DNA of 64,000 bases, from NCBI RefSeq assembly GCF_014650455.1, contig NZ_BMUZ01000009.1, forward strand, positions 62,001 through 126,000. Direction: 5' to 3'. The notes under the pieces are model-generated. The model worked only from the letters and a program-made list of their open reading frames with translations, ran no database searches and was not told the origin of the DNA. The stretch comes from Streptomyces xanthochromogenes (GTDB taxonomy: Bacteria > Actinomycetota > Actinomycetes > Streptomycetales > Streptomycetaceae). The translations under genes and the position numbers were made by a program. Positions 1 to 8,900 of the stretch are shown piece by piece (the first letter of the stretch is position 1; each line of letters starts with the position of its first letter).

Positions 1-187
1 TGATCTCGGCGTCGCTCATCACGGAGCTGACGATCAGCCACACGAGCGGCAGCGCGAAGCCGGCCGAGAGCGGCGCGAGGAGGAGGTGCCACGGGCTGAA
101 CGGCAGCCGTCGCCGGCGCCCGGTTCTTCGACCGGACGCGTTCACGGCGTCGGCCGTCGCCGACGTGGCCATGGCGGACGCGCTCAT
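1..187 (-). CDS. Sugar ABC transporter permease 2 (MalG-like), N-terminal fragment
   Basis: Only the first ~62 residues are in the window; the gene continues leftwards past base 1. It starts with ATG at 187, and this ATG overlaps the TGA stop of the preceding permease gene (ATGA at 184-187), so the two are translationally coupled. The visible part is a Ser/Ala/Arg-rich cytoplasmic tail followed by the first hydrophobic helix from about residue 32 (motif LLLAPLSAGFALPLVWLIV). The position, after a binding protein and a first permease, is that of the second inner-membrane subunit of a CUT1-type carbohydrate importer. The substrate cannot be told from this fragment. Confidence 0.85.
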   Translation of the reverse strand, partial: MSASAMATSATADAVNASGRRTGRRRRLPFSPWHLLLAPLSAGFALPLVWLIVSSVMSDAEI

Positions 188-1215
188 CGGCTCGCTCCCT
201 CAAAGGGCCCAACACCCTTGCCATCGACCGGACTTGGGCCCGTGCGTCGACGATGGCGCTGATAGACGCGCAGTACGACGGCCGCCGCGATCAGCCCGAC
301 CGCGAGGACGTAGGCCGCGGCGGCGCCGTATCCGGCGGTGAAGTTCTGGAAGGCCTGCTCCCAGACGAAGTAGACGATGACGGTGGTCGCGCCGAGGGGG
401 CCGCCCTTGGTGGTGACGTAGACGAGGTCGAAGACCTGGAGAGCGGTGATGAACTGCCACAGGACCAGGAAGACGGTGACCGGCGTGAGCGAGGGAAGGG
501 TGACGTGGCGGAGCACCTGGCGCGGGTTCGCCCCGTCGAGCCGGGCCGATTCGACGAGTTCGGCGGGTACGTCCTGGAGCGCGGCGAGGTAGACGATGAC
601 GCAGAAGCCGATGCCGCTCCACAGGGAGATGAGCAGCAGGACGGCGAGGGCCTGGCCCGGGTCGTCGAGGAAGCCCTGCGGGGAGATCCCGATGTGGTGC
701 AGGAGCGCGTTCGCGACGCCGAAGTCGGGGTCGAAGATGAAGGCGAACAGCACGCCCTGCGCGGTGGCGGACACCACGAACGGGACGAAGACCAGCGTGC
801 GGTAGAGCCCGACGAGACGGATGCGCCGGTTCAGCGCGAGGGCGAGCCCGAGACCCGCGGCCAGACTCACCGGGACGTAGACGCCCGCGTAGATCAGGGT
901 GTTCCTCACGGCGGTGCGGAACGCCGGGTCCTCGCCGAGGGCGCGGTAGTTGTCGAGCCCGACCCAGCGGCCCGGGGTGACCAGGTCGTCCGCGCGGAAC
1001 GACAGCAGCAGGGACCACAGCAGCGGTACGACGCCGAGGCCGATGATCACCAGGACGGCCGGGCCGATGAACGCCCAGGCGGTGACGGCCTCGCCGCGCG
1101 CCCGGCGCCGCCTGGCGGCGCGGACGGCCCGGTCGCGGTCGAGCGTCCGGTCCGGGTCGAGGGTGAGCGGCCGTGGGGTGCGCGGGCGCGGGGTGCGCGG
1201 CCCAGTGGTTCGCAT
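184..1215 (-). CDS. Sugar ABC transporter permease 1 (MalF-like)
   Basis: 343-aa integral membrane subunit of a carbohydrate (CUT1-family) ABC importer. After a Pro/Arg-rich cytoplasmic tail (residues 1-42) there are about six hydrophobic helices, starting near residue 44. The EAA loop that contacts the shared MsiK-type ATPase is at about residues 222-241 (ESARLDGANPRQVLRHVTLP). Start: ATG at 1215, with an AAGGG Shine-Dalgarno-like run upstream. It lies 31 nt after the binding-protein gene and overlaps the next permease by 4 nt, so this is one leftward operon. No ATPase gene is seen; in Streptomyces these importers usually share one ATPase encoded elsewhere (family knowledge). Confidence 0.92.
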   Translation of the reverse strand: MRTTGPRTPRPRTPRPLTLDPDRTLDRDRAVRAARRRRARGEAVTAWAFIGPAVLVIIGLGVVPLLWSLLLSFRADDLVTPGRWVGLDNYRALGEDPAFRTAVRNTLIYAGVYVPVSLAAGLGLALALNRRIRLVGLYRTLVFVPFVVSATAQGVLFAFIFDPDFGVANALLHHIGISPQGFLDDPGQALAVLLLISLWSGIGFCVIVYLAALQDVPAELVESARLDGANPRQVLRHVTLPSLTPVTVFLVLWQFITALQVFDLVYVTTKGGPLGATTVIVYFVWEQAFQNFTAGYGAAAAYVLAVGLIAAAVVLRVYQRHRRRTGPSPVDGKGVGPFEGASR

Positions 1216-1246
1216 CTCGGGGACCCTTCCGGTCAGGGGGTCGGCT

Positions 1247-2695
1247 TCAGCGCGGGATCAGCAGGGCGGCGTCGGCCTTCTCCGCGCAGTCGCGCATGAC
1301 CCGCTCCGGGGTCGAACGCCCGAGCAGTACCGTCACCACGGCCTCGCCGACCGCCTGCGAGATCGCCGGGTAGGCCGGGTGCACCGGGCGGACCCGGGCC
1401 GACTCCAGGGCCTTGGTGAACGCCGGGAGGCCCACGGTCCGGGCGGAGTGGTCGAGCCACTCGGGGCGGTGCGCGCTCTGCGCGCTGAGCGGCAGGCTGC
1501 CGGCGCCGATGTCCCAAGTGACGTCCTGGTCGGGCGCGTTGAGCCAGCGTACGAATGCGACGGCGGCCGCGGAGCGTGCGGTTCCGTTGTCGAACACCGT
1601 CCAGGTGTCGGGGCCCGAGATGGTGACCGGGCGGCCGCTGTAGGAGGGCAGGGGCACGACGGTGTAGTCCGTCTTCGCGGCGATGACGTCCGGCAGTGAC
1701 CAGGGCCCGCCGAGCACCATGCCCATGCGTCCGGACAGGAAGACCTGGTACATCTGGGCGCTGCCCGGCTTGGGGTCGACATAGACGCTGTCGCCGGTGG
1801 CGAGCGACGCCACCGTCTCCAGGGCCCTGGGCCCCTGTTCGGCGAAGCCGATGCTCTTGCCGTCCGGCGCGATGATCTCGCCGCCGAGGTCCCACACCAT
1901 CGGCCAGAGCCGCCAGGTGGTGTCCTCGTCGCCGACGCCGGGCCAGCCGGTACCGAAGACGCCCTTGGAGGGGTCGGTGAGCCGATGCGCGGTGTCGACG
2001 AACTCGGCCCAGGACCAGCCCGGTTGGGGCAGTGCGAGACCGGCGCGCTGGAACAGGCGGGTGTTGCAGATGACCGCGAGGGAATCGACGAGGGCGGGCG
2101 CGGCACGCACCCTGCCGTTGATGGTGACGGCCTCGCGCAGCGAGGGCCAGTAGTCGTTCCAGGGCACGGGCCCGGGGGCGCGCAGCGCGCTCGTGAGGTC
2201 GAGGACACGGGGGCTGCGGGCGATGCTCGCGATGTCCGAGCCGAAGACGTAGGCGATGTCGGGGTAGGAGCCGGAGGCGAGCGCGGCGGTCACCTTCTGG
2301 AGCATCACGTCGGCCGTGGCGCCCCCACCGGCGTCGACGTGGATCGCGGGGTGGGCGCGGTTGAACTCGCCCACCAGGGCCTCGATGGCCTGCTTCAGGG
2401 TGTCGGTCTGCCCGTGCCACAGCTCGACGGTCACCTTGCCATCGGGCCCGACGCCCCCGCCGGAGGACCCGCAGGCCGTCAGGCCCGGTAACGCGACCGC
2501 GCCCAGCGCACCCCCGGCCCCGGCCCTCAGGAACGCACGGCGGCCGGGGCCCGGGTGGCGGGCCGGGCCGGCGGAGCGATCGATCGCCGGGCGGGGCGAA
2601 GCCTGGTCGGCGCAGGCCCGAGCCGGGACCGCGCGGGGTGAAGCGGCGGAGGCGCTCGGCGGGACCGTGCGGGGCGAAGCCGGGTCGGCGGGCAT
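1247..2695 (-). CDS. Sugar ABC transporter extracellular binding lipoprotein
   Basis: About 482 aa, the solute-binding component of the importer whose permeases follow it. The open frame extends further upstream, but ATG 2695 is preferred because GGAG lies 6 nt before it; an ATG at 2707 has its purine run directly adjacent and is less likely. A long polar N-tail precedes a twin-arginine signal (RRAFLRAG, about residues 52-59) and a lipobox LTAC with Cys at about residue 75, so it should be exported by Tat and anchored as a lipoprotein. Further on, WHGQTDTLKQAIEALVGEFN is typical of family 1 binding proteins. The sugar is unknown. No regulator is next to this operon inside the window. Confidence 0.9.
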   Translation of the reverse strand: MPADPASPRTVPPSASAASPRAVPARACADQASPRPAIDRSAGPARHPGPGRRAFLRAGAGGALGAVALPGLTACGSSGGGVGPDGKVTVELWHGQTDTLKQAIEALVGEFNRAHPAIHVDAGGGATADVMLQKVTAALASGSYPDIAYVFGSDIASIARSPRVLDLTSALRAPGPVPWNDYWPSLREAVTINGRVRAAPALVDSLAVICNTRLFQRAGLALPQPGWSWAEFVDTAHRLTDPSKGVFGTGWPGVGDEDTTWRLWPMVWDLGGEIIAPDGKSIGFAEQGPRALETVASLATGDSVYVDPKPGSAQMYQVFLSGRMGMVLGGPWSLPDVIAAKTDYTVVPLPSYSGRPVTISGPDTWTVFDNGTARSAAAVAFVRWLNAPDQDVTWDIGAGSLPLSAQSAHRPEWLDHSARTVGLPAFTKALESARVRPVHPAYPAISQAVGEAVVTVLLGRSTPERVMRDCAEKADAALLIPR

Positions 2696-2955
2696 GGTCC
2701 GCTCCATCCCTCGCGGGTACGTCCCCGCCTCGGGCCCGGCGTCCGGTCCCTGGCGACTCGGGCCGGCCCGGGACCCCGGTCGGGGCCTTGCCGGCTGGGC
2801 GCACCTCTGGCGGCGGAACCGCACCGCGGTCCGGGCCACTGTGGGATGAAAGCGCCCCGCGCGGCCGGACGTCAAGGGTCGCGCACCCGTCCGCGGAACC
2901 CCGCGGGCGACGACGCGGGGCGGGACCGGACCGGCTCCGGCCCCGCCCGTGCGGG

Positions 2956-4221
2956 TCAGCGGTCGACGGCGTCCAGGGCGCGCCGCGCCATCGGGTGGCT
3001 GCGCACCAGGCCGGCCAGGGTGGTGGCGCCGCGGGTGATGTCCGCGAAGGCCTTCCACGCCGGGCGGAAGCCGGTGATCGCGGCGTGCAGCAGCAGCGGG
3101 CGCTTCTCGAAGAGGGTCAGCATCCGCCGGCCCACCCCCATTTCGACGCCGAGCCCCGCCTTGATGGCGAACGCGTAGTTCAGCGCCTGGCGGCGGGCGT
3201 CCACCGCGTCCTGCGACTCGGCGATGCGCACCGCCCACTCGCCGGCGAGGCGCCCCGAGCGCAGCGCGAAGGAGATGCCCTCCCGCGTCCACGGCTCCAG
3301 GAGGCCCGCCGCGTCACCGCAGACCAGGACCCGGCCGCGGGACAGCGGCGAGTCGTCGCTGCGGCAGCGCGTCAAGTGGCCGGAGGAGATGGCCGGTTCG
3401 AACCCGGCGAGGCCGAGCCGGGCGATGAAGTCCTCCAGGTAGCGCTTGGTGGCGGCGCCCTCGCCGCGCGTCGAGATCACGCCGACGGTCAGGGTGTCGC
3501 CCTTGGGGAACACCCAGCCGTAGCTGCCGGGCATGGGGCCCCAGTCGATGAGCACCCGGCCCTTCCAGTCCTCGGCGACGCTCGGCGGTACCGGGATCTC
3601 GGCCTCCAGGCCCAGGTCGACCTGCTCGGTCTTCACGCCGACGTGGGCCCCTATGCGGCTGGCGCTGCCGTCGGCACCGACGACGGCCCGCGCGAGGACG
3701 GTCTCGCCGTCGTTGAGGACCACGGCGACCGTGCGCCGGTCGGGGACGGCCGAGCCGTGCTGCTCGACCTTGGAGACGGTGGCGCCCGTGCGGATCACCG
3801 CGCCCGCCTTCTCGGCGACGGCCACCAGTCCGGCGTCGAACTCCGGCCGGTTGATCAGGCCGAACAGCATCGTCCTGGACCGGCGGGTGCGCGTCAGCTT
3901 CCCGTTGAGGGAGAAGGTGACCGCGTGCACCCGGTCCTGGAGCGGCAGTTCGAAGCCGGGCGGCAGGGCGTCGCGCGAGGGGCCGATGATGCCGCCGCCG
4001 CACGTCTTGTAGCGGGGCAGCTCGGCCTTCTCCAGGAGCAGCACCGTGCGCCCCGCGACGGCCGCCGCGTACGCGGCCGAGGCTCCGGCGGGTCCGGCGC
4101 CGACCACGACGACATCCCAGACGGGCCCCTCACCGGGCCCGGTCACCGATTCGGCGGCGGGCTCGCCCTGGTTCTCCTCCAGCGGTCCGTCCGTCCCGGC
4201 GTCTGTGTTCTCGCTGCTCAC
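2956..4221 (-). CDS. Geranylgeranyl reductase family FAD-dependent oxidoreductase
   Basis: 421 aa. An FAD-binding Rossmann motif VVVVGAGPAGASAAYAAA lies at about residues 37-54 after a polar N-tail, followed by the family motif YKTCGGG. GDAAGLLEPWTREGI (second FAD motif, GD box) lies in the C-terminal half. These are hallmarks of the geranylgeranyl reductase / digeranylglycerophospholipid reductase family, which saturates isoprenoid double bonds; in actinobacteria a menaquinone side-chain reductase role is the usual assumption. GTG start at 4221 with AAAGG 6 nt upstream. It is transcribed alone, divergently from the M20 peptidase gene. The actual substrate is inference only. Confidence 0.88.
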   Translation of the reverse strand: MSSENTDAGTDGPLEENQGEPAAESVTGPGEGPVWDVVVVGAGPAGASAAYAAAVAGRTVLLLEKAELPRYKTCGGGIIGPSRDALPPGFELPLQDRVHAVTFSLNGKLTRTRRSRTMLFGLINRPEFDAGLVAVAEKAGAVIRTGATVSKVEQHGSAVPDRRTVAVVLNDGETVLARAVVGADGSASRIGAHVGVKTEQVDLGLEAEIPVPPSVAEDWKGRVLIDWGPMPGSYGWVFPKGDTLTVGVISTRGEGAATKRYLEDFIARLGLAGFEPAISSGHLTRCRSDDSPLSRGRVLVCGDAAGLLEPWTREGISFALRSGRLAGEWAVRIAESQDAVDARRQALNYAFAIKAGLGVEMGVGRRMLTLFEKRPLLLHAAITGFRPAWKAFADITRGATTLAGLVRSHPMARRALDAVDR

Positions 4222-4400
4222 GATGTGCCTTTGCTCCCCGTCCGACCAGTGGCCCGTATTGACGACCGCATCCTACGGGGCAGTAGCCCCGCCCTCCCGT
4301 CCTGGCCCGCTGTGGGAGGATCGGCCTCATCTCCGTCGTACACACACGCACACCAGCGCGTGTCCGTACTTACAACGTCGCACCCACGAGGAGCGTGCCC

Positions 4401-5765
4401 ATGACCGCACATCCGATCGCCGAGTCCGTCGCATCGCTGATGCCCCGTGCCAAGGCGGAGCTGACGGAGCTGGTCGCGTTCCAGTCGGTGGCGGACGAGG
4501 CCGTGGCACCCAGGAGCGAGTGCGAGGCCGCCGCGAACTGGGTGGCCGAAGCACTGCGCACCGAGGGCTTCCAGGACGTGGCCCTGCTCGACACCCCCGA
4601 CGGCTCGCAGTCGGTCTACGGCCTGCTGCCCGGTCCCGAGGGCGCGCCCACCGTGCTCCTGTACGCGCACTACGACGTGCAGCCGAAGCTGGACGAGTCG
4701 GCATGGCTGACCCCGCCGTTCGAGCTGACCGAGCGTGACGGCCGCTGGTACGGCCGCGGCGCGGCGGACTGCAAGGGCGGGTTCATCATGCACCTGCTCG
4801 CGCTGCGCGCCCTCAAGGCCAACGGCGGTGTCCCGGTCTCCGTCAAGGTGATCGTGGAGGGCTCGGAGGAGCAGGGCACGGGCGGCCTCGAACAGTACGC
4901 AGAGGCGCACCCCGAACTGCTCGCGGCGGACGCGATCGTGATCGGCGACACCGGCAACTTCCGGGTCGGCCTGCCCACGGTGACGGCGACGCTGCGCGGC
5001 ATGACGATGATCCGCGTACGCATCGACACCCTCGCGGGCAACCTCCACTCGGGCCAGTTCGGCGGCGCGGCCCCGGACGCGCTCGCCGCGCTGATCCGCG
5101 TCCTGGACTCGCTGCGCGACGAGCACGGCCAGACGGCCGTCGAGGGCCTGCCGTCCGACTCCGCGTGGGACGGGCTCCAGTACCCGCAGGAGGAGTTCCG
5201 GCAGGACGCGAAGGTCCTCGACGGGGTGGCGCTGCCCGGCACCGGCACCGTCGCCGACCGCATCTGGGCCCGCCCGGCCGTCACGGTCGTCGGCATCGAC
5301 TGCCACCCGGTCGCCGGTGCGACGCCGTCCATCCCGGCCACCGCCCGCGCGCAGATCAGCCTGCGGGTACCGCCCGGTCAGGACGCGGCCGAGGCGACCG
5401 AGCTGCTGTACGCGCACATCGAGAAGCACGTGCCGTGGAACGCCCGCGTCTCCTTCGAGCAGGTCGGCCAGGGCCAGCCGTTCCGCGCGGACACCAGCAG
5501 CCCGGCGTACACCTCGATGGCCGAGGCGATGGCGGTGGCCTACCCGGGCGAGGAGATGCAGACCTCCGGCATGGGCGGCTCGATCCCGCTGTGCAACACG
5601 CTGGCCGCGCTCTACCCGCAGGCCGAGATCCTGCTGATCGGGCTCAGCGACCCCGAGGCACAGATCCACGCCGTGAACGAGAGCGTGTCCCCCGAGGAGC
5701 TGGAGCGCCTGTCGGTCGCGGAGGCGCACTTCCTGGTCAACTACGCGGATTCCAAGCGGAGTTGA
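4401..5765 (+). CDS. M20 family metallo-dipeptidase
   Basis: 454-aa cytosolic zinc peptidase. The metal and catalytic residues of the M20 clan are visible: AHYDVQP (His90, Asp92), the bridging Asp123 in RGAADCKGG, and the Glu pair in EGSEEQGTGG (about residues 156-157). The C-terminal portion ends with the conserved metal-binding His of QIHAVNESVS. ATG 4401 is chosen over an in-frame GTG at 4395 because GAGGAG at 4388-4393 is correctly spaced for the ATG. Monocistronic; the upstream gene is divergent. Family members remove N-terminal residues from dipeptides or act on acylated amino acids; the exact substrate is not readable from sequence. Confidence 0.93.
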   Translation: MTAHPIAESVASLMPRAKAELTELVAFQSVADEAVAPRSECEAAANWVAEALRTEGFQDVALLDTPDGSQSVYGLLPGPEGAPTVLLYAHYDVQPKLDESAWLTPPFELTERDGRWYGRGAADCKGGFIMHLLALRALKANGGVPVSVKVIVEGSEEQGTGGLEQYAEAHPELLAADAIVIGDTGNFRVGLPTVTATLRGMTMIRVRIDTLAGNLHSGQFGGAAPDALAALIRVLDSLRDEHGQTAVEGLPSDSAWDGLQYPQEEFRQDAKVLDGVALPGTGTVADRIWARPAVTVVGIDCHPVAGATPSIPATARAQISLRVPPGQDAAEATELLYAHIEKHVPWNARVSFEQVGQGQPFRADTSSPAYTSMAEAMAVAYPGEEMQTSGMGGSIPLCNTLAALYPQAEILLIGLSDPEAQIHAVNESVSPEELERLSVAEAHFLVNYADSKRS

Positions 5766-5884
5766 TCCCTTCCCGATGACGGGGCCGGGCGATGTCGGGG
5801 CGGGCCGAGTGTTCAGCGCTCGGCGGACATCGCCCAGAGCGTAGATCCGTGCGGCCGGCTTCGTCACGGCCGTACGTTCGCCGC

Positions 5885-6595
5885 ATGGATACGGTACAAG
5901 TCCTCCCCCGCCTGCACATGTTCCGCTTCCCCGTCGGCCAGGCGTATCTGTGGCGCGACCGGGACGGGCTCACGCTCGTCGACGCGGGTGCCGCGGACGC
6001 CGCCGCGCCCATCGAGCAGGCGATCCGCGAGCTCGGGCTCGACCCGGCCGCGATCCGCCGGATCGTGATCACGCACGGACATCGCGACCACTTCGGCGCG
6101 GCCGGCGAGCTCGCCGACCGGTACGACGCCGAGGTGATCGCGCACCGCCTCGACGCCCCGGTGATCAGGGGCGAGGCGCCGCTGGCCGAGCCGGTGCTCC
6201 TGGACTGGGAAGTGCCGCTGTACGAGCGGGGGTTGACGCTTCCCGAGGCGCCGCCGACCCGGGTGGACCGCGAGGTCGGCGACGGCGACGCGCTGGGCTT
6301 CGGTGACGGCGCGGTCGCCGTCCACTGCCCCGGTCACACCGACGGCTCGATCGCGGTCCATCTGCCGCGCCACGGCGTCCTGTTCACGGGCGACAGCGTG
6401 GCCGGGGTCGGGCGGGTGATGCTGGGTGTCTTCAACACCGACCGGGAGCGGGCGCTCGCCTCGTTCCGCCGTCTCGCCGCGCTCGGCGCCGACACCGTCT
6501 GCTTCGGGCACGGCGAGCCGCTGACCGAGAAGGCCCAGGAGGTGCTGCGGGCCTCAGCCGACCGGGACTCCGGCCTCCAGGTTGAGCACGGTTGA
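5885..6595 (+). CDS. MBL-fold metallo-hydrolase
   Basis: 236 aa with the metallo-beta-lactamase metal signature THGHRDH (about residues 63-69), the downstream His in PGHTDGS, the bridging Asp in FTGDSV, and the last His in CFGHGEPL. This set fits a di-zinc hydrolase of the glyoxalase II / generic MBL type. Start ATG 5885 gives MDTVQVLPRL; the longer open frame upstream is low-complexity and lacks a ribosome-binding site. Its last 42 bases overlap, tail to tail, the end of the Nudix fusion gene on the other strand. Substrate unknown. Confidence 0.9.
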   Translation: MDTVQVLPRLHMFRFPVGQAYLWRDRDGLTLVDAGAADAAAPIEQAIRELGLDPAAIRRIVITHGHRDHFGAAGELADRYDAEVIAHRLDAPVIRGEAPLAEPVLLDWEVPLYERGLTLPEAPPTRVDREVGDGDALGFGDGAVAVHCPGHTDGSIAVHLPRHGVLFTGDSVAGVGRVMLGVFNTDRERALASFRRLAALGADTVCFGHGEPLTEKAQEVLRASADRDSGLQVEHG

Positions 6596-7594
6596 CCGCT
6601 CCCGGGCCCGCAGCGCCCAGCGCAGCCGCTCGAAGCGGACGGGCGGCAGCAGTTGGGCCGCCTCCTGTTCGCTGACGAAGCGCCAGCCGCGCAGTTCGGC
6701 GCCCGGCAGCAGGACCTCTCCGGCCCGTGCGCTCTCCAGGCGTCCGCCGTCGAACAGCAGCCGCAGGCCGCCGTATCCGGGCGGTCTGGGCGGTTCCCAG
6801 TCGACCACGAGGAGCCGTGGCACATGGCCGAGCCGGACGCCGAGTTCCTCCTCGACCTCGCGCACTCCGGCCCGGGCGGGCGCCTCACCGCGCTCGACGA
6901 CGCCGCCCGGGAACTCCCAGCCCGGCTTGTAGGTGGGGTCGACGAGGAGCACCCGGTCCTCCTCGTCGAAGAGCAGCACCCCGGCGGCCAGCGTCTCGGC
7001 GGTCGGCTCGGGGGTCTGCACGATGTCGCAGGCGCGGGCCGCACCGGAGCGGACCGCGTCGGCTATGCGCTCGGCGGTCGCGCGCGGGGTGAGCGTGCCG
7101 TTGTCGACGGCGTAGGCGTCGGTGGCGAGCCACCCGAGCGCTTCCTTGAAGGGTTCGATGTGTTCGTAGGCCCAGGTGCGGACGCGCTGCTCGTCGGCCT
7201 CGGGATCGTCGGGACATTCCACGCGCGCCGCGATCCGCCCGCGCAGGATCGTTTCCTCCTGGGTGAGGAGCACATGCCGCACCGGAATCCGGCGGGCCGC
7301 GAGCCCCCCGAAGATCTCGTCCCGGTACTCCTGCCGCATCAGGGTCATCGGCACCACGAGTACGCCGCCGACCTCGGCGTGCAGGGCGGCCGCGCCGTCG
7401 ACCACGAGCCGCCGCCAGATCGTCAGGTCCTGGTAGTCGCCGACCTGGTCGAGCAACTTCTGCGGCAGCAGATGCCGCAGCGCCCCGCCGATCACCTCGG
7501 GGTCGTAGAACGTGCTGTTCGGGATCAGGTCGATCAGCTCGCGCGCGGTGCTCGTCTTGCCCGCGCCGAACGCACCGTTGACCCAGACGATCAC
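6554..7594 (-). CDS. P-loop kinase fused to a Nudix hydrolase
   Basis: 346 aa with two domains. Residues 1-190 form an AAA/shikimate-kinase-like P-loop domain starting with a Walker A motif GAFGAGKTST (residues 7-16) and a lid-like Arg-rich stretch (LRGRIAARVE). Residues ~200-346 form a Nudix domain with a complete Nudix box from about 230 to 252, ending REVEEELGV. GTG start at 7594 with GAGGGGGAACC immediately upstream; the longer upstream frame has no coding character. This is a phosphotransferase and a nucleoside-diphosphate-X hydrolase in one chain. It overlaps the MBL gene by 42 nt at the 3' ends. The phosphorylated substrate is unknown. Confidence 0.9.
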   Translation of the reverse strand: MIVWVNGAFGAGKTSTARELIDLIPNSTFYDPEVIGGALRHLLPQKLLDQVGDYQDLTIWRRLVVDGAAALHAEVGGVLVVPMTLMRQEYRDEIFGGLAARRIPVRHVLLTQEETILRGRIAARVECPDDPEADEQRVRTWAYEHIEPFKEALGWLATDAYAVDNGTLTPRATAERIADAVRSGAARACDIVQTPEPTAETLAAGVLLFDEEDRVLLVDPTYKPGWEFPGGVVERGEAPARAGVREVEEELGVRLGHVPRLLVVDWEPPRPPGYGGLRLLFDGGRLESARAGEVLLPGAELRGWRFVSEQEAAQLLPPVRFERLRWALRARERSTVLNLEAGVPVG

Positions 7595-7835
7595 GGTTCC
7601 CCCTCTTCGTAGCCCCCAGTGGACTGCCCGCAACACCCTGCCACGGAAACCCCCCGAGAGGCTCCGGCCGTCCTTGATCGCGCATACAACTGTGGCCGGG
7701 CTGTTGCTTGCCGGGTGCCACCGTCGGGCCCCCAAAAGCGTCCTGATGTACGAGCACCGGCCACGGGGGGCCGTAACGCCGACGGTGGAAACGTCGTTGT
7801 GCGAGTGCCAAAAGAGACACAAGGGGGCGCGAAAA
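7595..7835. promoter_or_regulatory. Divergent intergenic region
   Basis: This 241-bp gap separates the leftward Nudix fusion gene from the rightward small ORF at 7836. It must hold both promoters, but I could not assign convincing -35/-10 pairs or a palindrome. No tRNA or coding potential was recognised. Confidence 0.4.
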
Positions 7836-8012
7836 ATGCGTCGGACAGTACTGGAACGTTTTCCCGCGGGCGGCCCGCGCGGCCACTGGCCTGCCGAGGA
7901 GTTCGCGCGGGACCGCAGGAACGAGGGGCTCGCGGCGGAGGTCGTGATGGACCTGGAGAGCGACGCCTTCCTGGTGGTCGTTCCGCGCCCCGCACCGGAG
8001 CCGGCCGTCTGA
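7836..8012 (+). CDS. Small conserved-looking protein, unknown function
   Basis: 58 aa (MRRTVLERFPAGGPRGHWP...). ATG 7836 is preceded by AAGGGGGC at a good distance, and the codon usage is typical of the surroundings although the frame is too short to stand out. The peptide is polar with the acidic/hydrophobic tail VVMDLESDAFLVVV, has no signal peptide and no Cys. Small proteins of this kind (FPxGGPRGxWPAEEF) are, from memory, widespread in Streptomyces without assigned function; I cannot verify this here. Monocistronic, 145 nt before the oxygenase gene. Confidence 0.65.
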   Translation: MRRTVLERFPAGGPRGHWPAEEFARDRRNEGLAAEVVMDLESDAFLVVVPRPAPEPAV

Positions 8013-8157
8013 CGCACGGGCGGCCGGTCCCCCCGGCCGCCGCAGGGCGACGTCCGATTTCCGCCGGTCGCGGCGGACGGCGGGCGCGACCCTCGATGTG
8101 CAGCACCACTCGGGCCCCGGGCCGTACGCCCGCCGCCCCGCACATCGGAGGGTCCCC

Positions 8158-8874
8158 ATGTCCAGCACCCGCACGGCCGACCGCGTGAGCGCGGGCGACT
8201 GGCCGAGGATCGTCGAGGAACTCGACGCCCACGGCTGCGCGCCCACCCGGCGTCTCCTCACCCCGGCCCAGTGCCGGTCCCTGGCCGACACCTACGACCG
8301 CACCGAACGGTTCCGCTCGACCGTCGACATGGCCCGGCACCACTTCGGGTCCGGGCAGTACCGCTACTTCGCCGAGCCGCTGCCCGACCTGGTCCAGGAG
8401 CTGCGGGCCGCCTTCTACCCGTTGCTGCTTCCCGTCGCCCGCGACTGGGCCGCGCGCCTCGGACGGCCCGCTCCCTGGCCCGACACCCTGGAGGAGTGGC
8501 TGGCCCGCTGTCACGAGGCCGGGCAGGGCAAGGGCGCCCAGATCCTGCTGCGTTACGGGACCGGCGACTGGAACGCCCTGCACCGCGACCTGTTCGGCGA
8601 GGCGGTCTTCCCGCTCCAGGTCGTCATCGGCCTGGACGCGCCCGGCACCGACTACACGGGCGGCGAGTTCCTCCTCGTGGAGCAGCGGCCGCGCGCGCAG
8701 TCCCGGGGCACCGCGACCCTGGTGCCACAGGGCCACGGGCTGATCTTCACCACCCGGGACCGGCCGGTACCCTCCCGGCGCGGCTGGTCGGCCGCGCCGG
8801 TGCGGCACGGAGTCAGCGCCGTGCGCTCGGGCCGGCGGCACACCCTCGGCCTCGTCTTCCACGACGCGGCGTAG
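8158..8874 (+). CDS. 2OG-Fe(II) oxygenase family protein
   Basis: 238 aa. The iron-binding HxD is in ALHRDLFG (His142, Asp144). A distal His and an Arg that would hold 2-oxoglutarate are in the C-terminal strands (RHGVSAVRSGRRHTLGLVFH). The domain TGGEFLLVEQRPRAQSRG is typical of bacterial PhyH/2OG oxygenases of the COG3826 type. ATG 8158 follows GGAGGG by 5 nt. Predicted cytosolic non-haem iron hydroxylase; substrate unknown. Its neighbours (small ORF upstream, RNA-repair pair downstream on the opposite strand) do not suggest a pathway. Confidence 0.85.
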   Translation: MSSTRTADRVSAGDWPRIVEELDAHGCAPTRRLLTPAQCRSLADTYDRTERFRSTVDMARHHFGSGQYRYFAEPLPDLVQELRAAFYPLLLPVARDWAARLGRPAPWPDTLEEWLARCHEAGQGKGAQILLRYGTGDWNALHRDLFGEAVFPLQVVIGLDAPGTDYTGGEFLLVEQRPRAQSRGTATLVPQGHGLIFTTRDRPVPSRRGWSAAPVRHGVSAVRSGRRHTLGLVFHDAA

Positions 8875-8900
8875 GACTGGCCCCTCGGGTCCGAACTCCC

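Noticed and set aside
1247..3292. 681-aa protein from 3292 for the first binding protein
   Set aside because: The extra N-terminal residues overlap the reductase gene, are low-complexity, and the Tat signal would be internal; ATG 2695 has a proper ribosome-binding site.
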